Below are positions 14,201-24,630 of a DNA stretch of 64,000 bases, one piece after another. Source of the stretch: Atrichornis clamosus (lineage: Eukaryota > Chordata > Aves > Passeriformes > Menuridae). The DNA is taken from positions 186,001 through 250,000 of the forward strand of contig WBMZ01006400.1 of NCBI GenBank assembly GCA_013400975.1, in the 5' to 3' direction. Made by a program: the position numbers and the translations under genes. Below the pieces are notes generated by a model. That model ran no database searches. It was not told the origin of the DNA and worked only from the letters and a program-made list of their open reading frames with translations. The first letter of the stretch is position 1. Each line of letters opens with the position of its first letter.

Positions 14201-17106
14201 CTTAAGTCACCTTTACTTTTATTATGAATTTTTTGAGAACATTATCCCCATAAAATCAGTTAAGACCTTAGTAAATATATCTGCTCTGAAAGACAATGTG
14301 CTTTTACTGGTGTTTATTTCCATCAGTCCAAACGAGTTAACTTCTCTAAGAACGGTAGCCAGAACCAGCTCTAACTTAGAGCTGTAGCAACAATGAAAGT
14401 TGCTGTTTTCACAAACATGCAGTTTCCATTGGCCTTAAACAGGGTTTTAGAATACCGTCCCTTTCCCCTTTAAATTGATTAACGTTTCTTTGTAAGATGA
14501 ATCAATATAGCACCCATCCAATCCTAATGCAGCTCTTGCTTGTAAAAAAAGTCATGAGGGATTGCTTTTTAATTCTCTATTATCTATTTAATTTACGAAA
14601 TAATGTCCTCTGAAATGACAGAGTAGATAACACCTACTTATAGTTTCAACTTGTCTACAAGTGGAAACAAACTTAAAGGAATTCATTTAAATTCTAGGTA
14701 GATACTGAACATTTATTAACAAGCATTTAATTGGAGCTCAAAGAACCAGCAGAACTTTATACTGTTAATCTCAAATTTTAAAATTCATATTAGTTAATGG
14801 AGGTTTTTGAAATTACGCAGCTTATAGATAAATGCCTAATTATAGGTCCTAGATCAGTAGATCATTCCTGCAAAAAAAATAGGATAAAGACTTGAATACA
14901 ACATCTTGTATCAGGAAATCATACATATTGCCGTACAATCCTTTGAGTTTTTTCAGGGGGGAAAAATCTTGTAGCAGATTGCGGAAGTAAATAAGATTTG
15001 CTTGATTATATTTCTTGCAGAAAAAGTATGTGGGTTAGTTAAGCTTTGCCTCAGATTTTTGTCCCTCTGGCTCTCAAATCAAAGCTTTGATTTTGTACAG
15101 CTCTGTGGAAGTTAAATCAATTTTCAATTACATAGTCTTAAAAAAAAATAAAAAAGAGTTCTATTCAGGGGATCAGCCCAGGATCTAAGAAACTTTCACA
15201 TCCTTATTTTGCAAATGGTACAATTCAGGTAGTATCCTGTACCCATAACTACTGTAATCCAAAATCAATTTCTCATGTACTGTATGTCCAGGACAGCTGA
15301 ATAATCTTGTCACAATCTGAAAATACAATTTGAGACACTTGAATGTATTGTTCATTTTAAGCCAGATTTCTGCACTAAGTTTGATTCTCCCTGTTAAAAG
15401 GGGCTTAATTCCAAGAATTAAAATGCCAAATACAGAGAGAGTACACTGAAATTTCATCTTAAAATCACTTATATTAACATATGATACCTTTATTAAGGTA
15501 TCATATAGGTTAAGACAGTGCTTCTCTGTATTTATGCTCTTTCAAATATCCCTCAAGAAAATACTACCCCACGTCAGGCTGTTGCAACAAATCACTCCTA
15601 CACTATCAATAGCAAAGCAGTTTTCAAACACAAGAGTCCATAAAGATATTATCCAACAACACCATTCTGCAACTCCTTTTGTTCCTCACTGTAAATAACA
15701 GAAGTTCCAGTATAACTAAAAATTAAGAACACAGCGTTTCTAAGCCTACATGGTATATGTCTATTTGACTACAATGAACTAAAACATGGAGGCAATCTGC
15801 TTAAAAAACTACTGTCAGCATCTTTTATATTTATTTAACTAAGATAACACTCTAGAGATGTCACATTTACTCCTGTTAGACGCACTTAAAATGAACAGTT
15901 TATCTCAAAAGTTTTGCTTCTTTTGTGAGGATATTTTCCCTGGTCCACTAATTTTTTTTTTTAAGTGTTTAAGGATAGTATTGCATTAAAAGCTTTTACA
16001 GAAGTTAGAAAAAAAGGGCCTGATTTCCATGCCTTTACTGATGTCCACTTTAAAAACATGCAGTGCAAACAAAACAACAAGGAAGAGGTTCATTTTATGT
16101 TTAGCAGGATTCAAAATGCAATAAAATATTAACTGTGTTTTTGTTTTAAAAATTCAAAGGGACACAATGGATGGGTATCCTTTGGGCTGCGACAATGTCA
16201 CAGGAGTCGACAATCTGAGGGAAGGACCAGAATTTCCAGCACAACTTTGGACAGCTTCCATGCCAGCACACAATGATTAAGTAATAATCTCTCGTTCCAC
16301 TCCTCTATGAGGAAAGTGTTTTATTGTTCCTGAAGCTTGTCTCTTTGCTCTTAGGAAAATCAGCACAATAACAATGTAACCCCACAAGTACACAACAAAT
16401 GTATTATTTAGGTCAAAAATTCTTGATTGAGAATCCAAATCCCAGTATTTGCCCCCTAAGAAATTTAGTGGTAAGAATTTGTTTTTTCATGATGAAATTC
16501 TACCACCTCAAAACATTGTCTTGTTGAAAATAGTAAGAAGAAGGCAAACAGATCCTATACCTAAAATAAGCATCTACCTCAGGTTTTGCAACAAATTTCA
16601 AAACATGGGTGTTCAGCTCCTAGCTTCTTTCATTATTATTTTTTTTCTCCATATTCGTTATTGAATCTCTCTTAAATGAAAAGCAAATTAAATCTGCTTA
16701 ACTAACCATATACCCTACATTTATGATTTAAATGGAACCACGGAAATGAAATATGGAGATAGCCTGAATCTGTACGTGAAAAGACAAAATTTATTTCCTT
16801 TATATGTATCCTCTCTGGAAATATTTGAAGAGAGTAATAATTCTTTGAGTACAATCAGCTATTGCTTTTCACCTGGACTGTTGTAGCAGCAACCTACCTG
16901 GTTTGGAGCTAACAACATCATCTGTTATGTGCCATTATTTTCTGCAGTTTAAGACAAGCCTTCATTTCCCATCACTAATTTTTCCAGCAGTGCATAATAA
17001 AACACATTAAAACCCTGCTTTGAGCATTCTTGTTACTTTTTTATTTTGCACAATAATAAATATTATGCGGGAACTGTGCTGCTGAATGCTGGATGGAAAT
17101 TACAGA
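11227..17106. other. Non-coding unique DNA, no gene seen
   Basis: No gene recognised. The longest frame unrelated to repeats in the window (152 codons, minus strand, 11327-11785) lies here. It is rich in Phe, Leu and Cys, has no domain I can name and looks like chance. A strong hairpin lies at 15474-15513. Bases about 16150-16280 are somewhat less AT-rich than their surroundings and match nothing I recognise. Confidence 0.55.
15474..15513. repeat. Hairpin, 17-bp stem with 2-nt bulge
   Basis: The inner arms ATATGATACCTT (15479-15490) and AAGGTATCATAT (15495-15506) are perfect reverse complements around a TATT loop. After a 2-nt bulge (AG, 15507-15508) the stem continues with TTAAC (15474-15478) pairing with GTTAA (15509-15513). 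The stem is shorter than in a typical pre-miRNA. It may be a remnant of an inverted-repeat element or a cruciform-prone site. Confidence 0.85.
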
Positions 17107-17203
17107 AATCACAGAATGGTTTGGATTCAAAGGGACCTTAAAGACCATCTAGTTCCAACACCCCTGCCAGGGTGGGTGCTTTGGAACTAACCTTCCACTA
17201 GCT
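17107..17203 (-). mobile_element. CR1 LINE 3' tail fragment
   Basis: AATCACAGAATGGTTTGGAT, AAGGGACCTTAAAGACCATC and TAGTTCCAACACCCCTGCCA reproduce the reverse complement of the commonest avian CR1 3' end. CCTTCCACTAG marks the last recognisable part. The element is on the minus strand, 5'-truncated to roughly 100 bp and contains no coding sequence. The middle (about 17172-17190) is diverged. Confidence 0.9.
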
Positions 17204-19244
17204 GTAATCCAGATGTATTTCTTGGAATTTCATTGCTGTTAGCCAGCATAGCATGATGGGGGAGAAAATCAGAAAGTATTGAAAGAAGTGCTTTCTGCAG
17301 CTCAAACTTGGACCAACAGCCAGCATCACCATACAGAGGGGCTGTCAGGTGTGTCCCTGTTTGCCAGAGACTCTCACAGGCACTTCCTTTGTTCTAAGCT
17401 TTTCAGTCTGATTGCATCCCCATAAAGGGAAGCATTTTTGAGGCAACACCACTCTCCTCCCTCCATCAGCTCTTTCTGGTGGCCACAAATACCACAGATT
17501 TCAACATGCCCTTGGAGTTCTTCCCCAAAGCAGATAAGCACAAAGTATGCTAAAGACTGTATGTGTTCTAGAAACATGCTTTGGCAGAAATTAAACCAAT
17601 TCAGTACTGCCACCATAGTCCTTGTTCTGTCAGTTTTGCCTTTACAGTCCTGTCTCCTAAAGAGTTTTTAAAGGAATGTTTATTGGACTATCAAACTTTT
17701 AAGAAGATTAGATTTTCAGCAAAAATTGGATAAAAATCAGTTTAAAACATGACTGGTGTCTATACCTCTCCCCCAACACACCAGCTATTATTAATTTCAT
17801 GTTTTCTCCTTCTATACCTTTTTCTTTTTCACCTCACCTGATGAAGGCTGAGAGGCCTTTCACCAGCCCAGATAAAATTCTGATTTGGTACAGACAGCAA
17901 AAGAAAAATATTCATGAAATGTTCTCTTTTGTTTTATGTACGTATGAAATAGCTGCAGAGCAAACAATTTGGCCAAGTAAAAGCCTCACAGGCCCCTTCA
18001 TTTCTGAAGAGTTTTCTTCCATATTTACCTTTAACTGACACTGGAAATTTCATAAAATCTTTCTAGAGCTTTGCTACATAATGATTTCATTTAATATAGT
18101 TAAACAAAACTGCTGAAAATCTTTCCTTTCTCAAAACAACTTTTTTTTTACAAATAAGGAATCATGCATGATGCATACATAAATTAAGTAATTAAAAATA
18201 AGACATGCCTGATCCAGACAAAAAACGCCTTGGCCGGATAAATGGACACTTATAAACTCATGGGGACAGGAACCCTCCACTTGCTGTCCTCACCCACCAG
18301 CAATCCTTTATGCAGCCAATCAAACCCACATCCAGGACCCACTCACCAGCTGGAAGCCCGATGATTATATTCCTGTAAACAGACTTGAGGAGCAGGGATC
18401 TTAGAATCTCTCTGGTTTTAGAGTCATGCTAAATGGATATCATTCTTTCTTCTCGGGTTAGAGAGTGGAAAAGAACAAGGTAGCCCATATAAATGCCTTC
18501 TTGCTCTTAAAAATATCCTTTTTATGCCTTACTTAGGTTTCAAGGAATGTGCTTAATTAGACTGAATACTTTCTGGAAAAAAGCAAGGTTTTAGATCTCT
18601 CAAAACCACCTCAGGACCTCCTTGCAGAGACTTGCATAACAGCAGCTCTAATATAAAAGTCTCTAAAGCACTTTGAAATAAAGTTTTATTAAGACCAAAT
18701 ATATTCAGATATAATTGAAAACTGTAATTATCTTACTTGGCTCCTCACTTAAATATTGTTGTATGTTCCAGCATTGGTTTTTATATGGCAAGCATTAATA
18801 TAAAATAGCAAATTGCCTCTAAAGATCTGTCTGAAAAGGAGTTCCCTTTGCCGGAAAGTCCTCTAAATACACGAAACATTATATGCAAGAGAAGTTTCAG
18901 TGTATTCTGGGAGATTATTGATGCCAGTACAAATAATTTAGACGGTAAATATTTACAGAAAATGAGCTCGTAACTGCAATTAAATGCAGGGTTTTTTTAA
19001 ATATAAGCACACTTTCTCCATAAATCAGCATAGGTTCCGGAGACTTATCTCTGCAGGGACTAAAATCCTTTAATAATCTGGTTTTAATTTTCTGAAATTA
19101 CAGGAAAAATGGCATTTAATGCCTCTTGTGGTGTTCAAATACAGTAAAACTAAATCCTGATGAAGAGGAAGTCTTAATGAAGAGCTAGACTTCAGGTAGG
19201 TGCCTGAAATGATGCTGCAGTCAGTAGCTGAAATCTCATGGGGG

Positions 19245-19252
19245 ATTTGCAT
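19245..19252 (-). promoter_or_regulatory. Octamer (POU-type) motif
   Basis: ATTTGCAT is the reverse complement of the consensus octamer ATGCAAAT bound by POU-domain factors. A second perfect copy lies 228 bp downstream in the opposite orientation. The motif match is exact, but function is only inferred. Confidence 0.3.
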
Positions 19253-19472
19253 GTGCATAAATGGGTCATGTAATAATTCTGATATTTGAATAGTCCCTCC
19301 TTTAAAAAAAAAAATCACATTGCTCATCTGTTTACTGTGATCACAAAGCACAGAAGAAAGTGTGATAATAAGCTAAGACTATTATTACTTATCTATTGCA
19401 ATTCATGAAACAAGAAATTAGGAAATTATGTTAATGAGATAATATTCACAGCCCAGAATTTAAAGCATTATT

Positions 19473-19480
19473 ATGCAAAT
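19473..19480 (+). promoter_or_regulatory. Octamer (POU-type) motif
   Basis: ATGCAAAT is a perfect octamer. It is followed directly by TACATCATGA, so the context is AT-rich with further homeodomain-like cores nearby (TTAATGAGATAATAT at 19431-19445). Function is inferred only from the motif. Confidence 0.3.
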
Positions 19481-20100
19481 TACATCATGAATAGGGAAAG
19501 AAAGCAAAAGAAAAGTTTTCATACCATAGTCAAACAATTATCCCAGAATTCACACACCGTACTGAACTTTAATTGGAATGAATGGAATTAAATAATGTAT
19601 TTTCATACTCTTCTAAACATGAAACACAGCATGCTCGATTCCTCCCGGTCTGGGTAAGACGCCGTGTAAGCCTGCATGCACCGAGCACATGTAGGCCACC
19701 AAGAAATTTATTTCAAGGTGGAAAAAAAGAAAAGAATGGAATGACAAAAACATACTGCTTTATGCAAAACCTACCTAACCCCTCAATTTTCTTCAGTTAA
19801 AATTTACGTAACAGTGTCAATACTTCACCAGATGCTCCCTTTTGGTACCACAGTATTCCCTCACACCCAATTCCACAAATCAGAATAAAGTCAAAAGGCT
19901 CCCAGGTAACTAACACATGTAGCAATATCCAGCTAATGAAGGGTCAGAGCCAATAGCAGGGACAGGTATGTTCCAATGACCCTGTGACTGGGGCAGTTGT
20001 TAACCCCAGAGTGAAGACTGAATGCCCAGGGCTGAGACAGAAGAATGCCAGGTTTTGTTCAGTGACTTTGCTGTTTCTTTTTCATGTCAGCTGAAGAGTG

Positions 20101-20153
20101 GGGTTTTTTTGATTGGGTTTTTTTTTGGTTGGTTTTTTTTTTTTTTTTTTTTG
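20101..20153. repeat. GT-rich low-complexity tract with T20 run
   Basis: Alternating G and T runs end in 20 consecutive T (20133-20152). It belongs to the recurrent GGTTT-type tracts seen through the window. On the complementary strand it would read as a poly-A tail, but no retrocopy is recognisable beside it. Confidence 0.85.
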
Positions 20154-21539
20154 GTCCTTACCATCCTTCCCACCACAGACCAGAAAGTATCCTGTATAAT
20201 CTCTTCCCAGGAAATGAGAGATGAGTTGTGAAAACCTCAAATTTAGGTAATACTCAAATAAAAATATTTAAATAATTTAAATCTGTGGGATTCTAACACA
20301 CTGACTTTTGCACAGCTTAAAATTTCAATGAACTGCTATAAAGTCACCAGTAAATTACACTGGTCAGCTAACCTACTCCAAAATGGCTGAGCTCTAAAAG
20401 CAGAATACTTCAGCTAATTGAGAAGTATCTTTTAACTACGGAGGGGAGCTGTGGAAAAATGCATTTACTTAAAGGGGTTATTCCACAGTGAGACCAATGA
20501 GGCCATGAGCAAAACCATCCTGTGATCCCCTTTAAGAAGGTAAGGTCAACACATTCATTTCTCAGTTCGTTAAACCACGATCTCAGTAGCATTTTTTAAA
20601 AGCTGTGTTGATGAGCTAAGGCTAATTCAAATGACAATGGGAGAAGAGCCAAAGAAAAGTTTGAAACCAAGGAACTGCCTGACCTTGAATAACTGCTTGG
20701 CTCTGTCAGTAATGGGCTGCACTAGCGAAGGAGGGAAACTGAGGGGAACACATAACGTCCCCAGTTGCATGCGAGATGGACAATACAAAAACAACTCTTA
20801 TTGATTATCTCATTACTTTAGCACTTGTCCTCCTCATCCAGCAAAAAGAAAGGTTACACCTGGGACAGCTCACTCTTTCATGAAAGGGAAATCAAATAGG
20901 ATTTACCATTTCTTTAATGTAAGACTGACTCTCGTAATGAGGAGGAGGGAACTGTGATCCTGGGAAAGCTTTTCTCATTAAACTGTCGATTCTGTGTTTC
21001 TAAAAAATTGATTAATTGAGGTACATGTTGATGATCCTGTGAATTTTAACAACTTTAAGTCAATTACACTAGCATCCAGGCACAGAGTTTCAGTATTGAT
21101 GCTGGGATGTTATCTTTTACATCTCACTGAAATAAGGTCTGGAAAGCCAAAGCCAGAAGGAAAAGCTTAAAATGTGAGAATGCAAAGGACAGAGCTCTCC
21201 ACGTAACTGTCATGAACTACAGCACCATTTAAAACATTTTGTAAAATACAAGAAGTTGAAATCACTACAAAGCATCACTTCTCAAAGCCTAAAATTATTA
21301 TGATGGAGACAGCATTTCCTCCTGCTTTACCTATGAATCAGGCTACATAATGGGAAGATAAAATGGAATTCAGCAACAGAGAAACTCTTGAGCTATTTTT
21401 GCCTTTTTAAGCAGGAAATTATGCAGATGACTACTAGGATAAGGGGTCACACATGCCCCCTTAACTCCCTGTTTGGGGGGAGTACAGTATTCATTTGCCC
21501 TGGCAAAACCTAATTGTGGGATATAGGGAAACAAAATTA

Positions 21540-21650
21540 ACAAATTAAGAAAGAAACAAACAAACAGAAAAAAGCAACCAACCAAACACAAAAACAACAG
21601 CAACAGAAAACAAACAACCCCCTCCCCCCCAAAAAACATTGAACAGCCTA
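21540..21650. repeat. AC-rich low-complexity tract
   Basis: About 110 bases are made almost entirely of A and C, with CAAA-, CCAA- and ACAACAGC-type units and a terminal C run. T and G are nearly absent. The minus-strand frame of 89 codons crossing it is Phe/Leu-rich and is a composition artefact, not a gene. Confidence 0.9.
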
Positions 21651-22658
21651 AACCAGTTTAAAATGCCAGAAATAGCTAAAAAAGTTAGACTGGAGTGTTT
21701 TATTGGTGAACCCGTGGCTTGTAGTCAGACATTGTTACATTCTGTGAAAAAAAAGAATTTTTTTTCTTTTTCCCTACTTGCAGCTTCTACCCTTTGAATT
21801 TGGAAAACTGCAATAACAAAAAGCCATTGCTCTGTTTGTGCATATGGTGTTTCCAGGACTGTAGGTAGAGTGAGAACTACTTTATTCTTTATTAGTCTGG
21901 AAACTACACTGCAGTTAAAATGACTGAGAAAGACATTTATTTTAATGGAGCATAGCCTTTTATGCAACAATTGTATCAAAACCTAATGTTAGAAAAGTTT
22001 TTGTTGGTTGGGTTTAGTCTTTTCTGGCCAGGTCAATGCTTAGGAAATAATTCTTAGGGAGTGAGCGTATAAATTTCCATCTCATTTCAATACTCTACAT
22101 AAACATGAAAGGGTAATGCTGTGCCCAGCTGCTTAAGAGAGAAGAGCAATAGGCTGGATAACATAGAGATTTTAAGGAGAGACTGACAATTCTCTGCATC
22201 CCTTCACTAAGTTTTAGTGAACATTATCCATGAAAGCACTTTTTCTAAATCTGATAAGTACAGAATGTAGTGATTTATGCTTTAGACTGGCTACTGCCCC
22301 AACATTACTTCTTACATTCACACTTACACTAGTACAGCTGATATTTCACAAAGAGAAGAATATACTTTATGCCAGACACAAGCCAAGATTTTCTTGCTCT
22401 ATATGATTTTGCTACACGTACTTTTTGAATAGTGGCTCTATTGCACTTTTAGTACAAAGGCAATCAATACTTTCAACCCATAATTACTAGGTCAAAACAA
22501 AAGGGAATTAACATTTTACACTGTATTTCTTACAGAAGGATTAGTCCCATGCTAGAATTTTGGGAGGATTGAAGAAAATACAATCTGTGAGTGTGACATG
22601 AATGAAACTATTTTATCAGCTTCAGATTCACAAGCCCTAGTTTTGAAGAAAACTAGAA

Positions 22659-22688
22659 GGGTTTTTATGGTTTGGGTTTGGTTTTTTT
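22659..22688. repeat. GT-rich low-complexity tract
   Basis: A run of GGTTT-type units ends in T7. It is the same class as the tracts at 20101-20153 and 59114-59167. Confidence 0.75.
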
Positions 22689-23828
22689 AATGTTACATGA
22701 TTTGATTAAAAAACAGATTTCGCTTCATCTCTATTTAAGACACATTTCAATATTACTCTGGTTCAACAGCAACCATCAGTCCAGGACCTGACTCCTATAC
22801 ATAAACTGGTTCATATGTACCATCCAAGACCTCACAGGGTCAAGAGAGGCATTAATAACAACCACAATAATACAGAGGAGTACTCAGTGTTAGGTCTGTG
22901 CAGTTCTGCCTCCCTGCTACATCCAAGCTCAGGAAACACCAGAAATTTTTGGCAAGATTTTTTAAGCATGTGTTTAATCTTAAGTGATTCCTCTGCAGAG
23001 TCATTCTCATCAACTGACACTGCACCAGTTTTCAACTGCTTGCTCAGTTAAGACCCAAGTATTATTTTTATCTATTCTCAAAATTCTGCAGGGATTCTGT
23101 AGTATTATTAGCATTTCTTAAACAAACAGCTTTTTTGAGAGATACTGCAATAAAAGAAAAAAATTGTTATTTTTAATATTCATTACATTCCACTATATAT
23201 TAAAAATGTATTATTTTGAACCACAAACTTTTTATTATGTTTTAATTATAGACCAATAAATGATCTATCATATGAACAAATGTCAAGCAGCATCTGCCTT
23301 GATGGTTGGAGTATTTTAGAGAAGTTTATGGACTTAAAATAGTCTGTCTTTAAGTTATTTTTGATATATAGCACCTCAAGTTAGTAATACATAGACATAA
23401 GCTGAATGAATCATACAGTATCAACATGGATACAGTATAAAGAACTATTTACTTAAAAATTAGAAAGGTTTTCTATGTATGTCAGAACTTAGATATTTTC
23501 ATGAATGTATGACATATTAAAACTTTCTTATGCATTTAACGTGAAAGCTTTCTACAGTTTCATTATCTACAACGTTCCATATCTCAGTGGGAGGAATGTT
23601 TTTAATTTATTATAACACAAAAGATAAACTAGCAAATACTATATATTAATCATGGCTAACCCTAAGTCAACCTTATGACAGTTAAATTGATATTATTGCT
23701 TATTATGCTCACATCTTCCTTTTTCCCCTGGTGAAATGCTCAATTTTCATTATTTTCATTTATATTTAGATTGGAATAGACATTTAAGATCAAGTCCCAC
23801 CACTGAACTAACACTACCGAGCCCATCA

Positions 23829-24571
23829 CTAAACTGTGTCCCCAAGTGCCACATCCACACATCTCTTAAATGCCTCCCGGGATGGGGACCCCACCACTGC
23901 CCTGGGCAGCCTGTGACAGAACGTGACAATCCTTTGGGTGAAGACATTTTTCCTAATATCCAGTCTAAACTTCCTCTGGCACAACTTGAGCTCATTTGTC
24001 CTTTTTTTATCACTTGTTCTTTGGGAGAAGGGACTGACCCCCACCTGGCTACACCCTCCTTTCAGACAGGTGGAGAGAGTGTAAAGGCCCCCCCTGAACC
24101 TCCTTTTCTCCAGGTCGAGCACCCCCAGCTATCCCAGCTGCTCCTCCTCAGACTTCTGCTCCAGACCCTTCCCCAGCTCCTCTCCCTTCTCTGGACACGC
24201 TCCAGCCCCTCAATGTCCTTCTTGTCCTGAGGGGCCCAAAAGTGGACACAGGACTCAAGGTGTGGCCTCACCAATGTCCAGTACAGGGGGTCAATCACTG
24301 CCCTGGTCCTGCTGGCCNCCCTGGTCCTCCACACTATGGCTGTAACAAGCCAGGTGCCATTGGCCTTCTTGGCCACCTGGACACACGCTGGCCCATGTTC
24401 AGCCACTGTTGACCAGCACTCCCAGGTCCTTTCCTGCTGGGCACTTTCCAGCCACTCACACCCAAGCCTGGAGCAGAGTGTGGGGTTGTTGTGACCCAAA
24501 GCCAGGACCCAGCACTTCCCTTTCTTGAACTTCATCCACTTGGCCTCAGGCCATCCATACATCCTAGCCAA
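23829..24571 (-). pseudogene. CR1 ORF2 C-terminal region, frameshifted
   Basis: Two overlapping minus-strand frames together cover the C-terminal end of a CR1 reverse transcriptase. The upstream frame (24571 down to 24062) carries the [22 protein letters not shown] and GLERVQRR blocks. The downstream frame (24122 down to 23829) carries [12 protein letters not shown] and KFRLDIRKNVFT. A shift of frame is therefore needed near 24062-24122. A second frame disturbance lies between AKKANGT and [11 protein letters not shown], where one base appears lost. The extra 13 bases at the N (24318) happen to restore the frame. The product is not functional. Confidence 0.88.
24301..24328. repeat. 10-bp direct duplication around an N
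   Basis: CCCTGGTCCT lies at 24301-24310 and 24319-24328 with GCTGGCC and one N (24318) between. In the CR1 family GCTGGCC is followed directly by ACACTAT, so about 13 bases are extra. The 18-base offset between copies equals that at the N at 2627. Confidence 0.85.
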
Positions 24572-24630
24572 ATCCCTCTGAAGAACCTTCCTGGCCTCCA
24601 GCAGATCAACTCCTGTCCAACTTTGTGTTG

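Larger units (their letters stand above)
17204..23769. other. Non-coding unique DNA, no gene seen
   Basis: No gene recognised. Notable content: a 12-bp palindrome at 18161-18172, two perfect octamer (ATGCAAAT) motifs at 19245-19252 and 19473-19480, a T20 run at 20133-20152, an AC-rich low-complexity tract at 21540-21650, and GT-rich tracts at 21997-22015 and 22659-22688. Bases about 20690-21090 have mixed composition and could be conserved non-coding DNA, but that cannot be judged from one sequence. Confidence 0.55.
23770..24630 (-). mobile_element. CR1 LINE, 5'-truncated, about 860 bp
   Basis: This is the largest repeat in the window. It is a minus-strand CR1 retrotransposon holding the C-terminal part of ORF2 and part of the 3' UTR. 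On the minus strand the order is reverse-transcriptase C-terminal region (from about 24570 down to 23830), then 3' UTR to about 23770. Family signatures include the peptides [34 protein letters not shown] and RKFRLDIRKNVFT, and the nucleotide block TCCTAATATCCAGTCTAAAC on the plus strand. The 5' part (endonuclease and catalytic reverse-transcriptase motifs) is missing. The 3' octamer tail was not seen, so the 3' end is degraded or lost. One N lies at 24318. Confidence 0.95.

Noticed and set aside
23736..24230. Plus-strand frame of 164 codons rich in Pro, Leu and Ser.
   Set aside because: It is the antisense of the minus-strand CR1 element.
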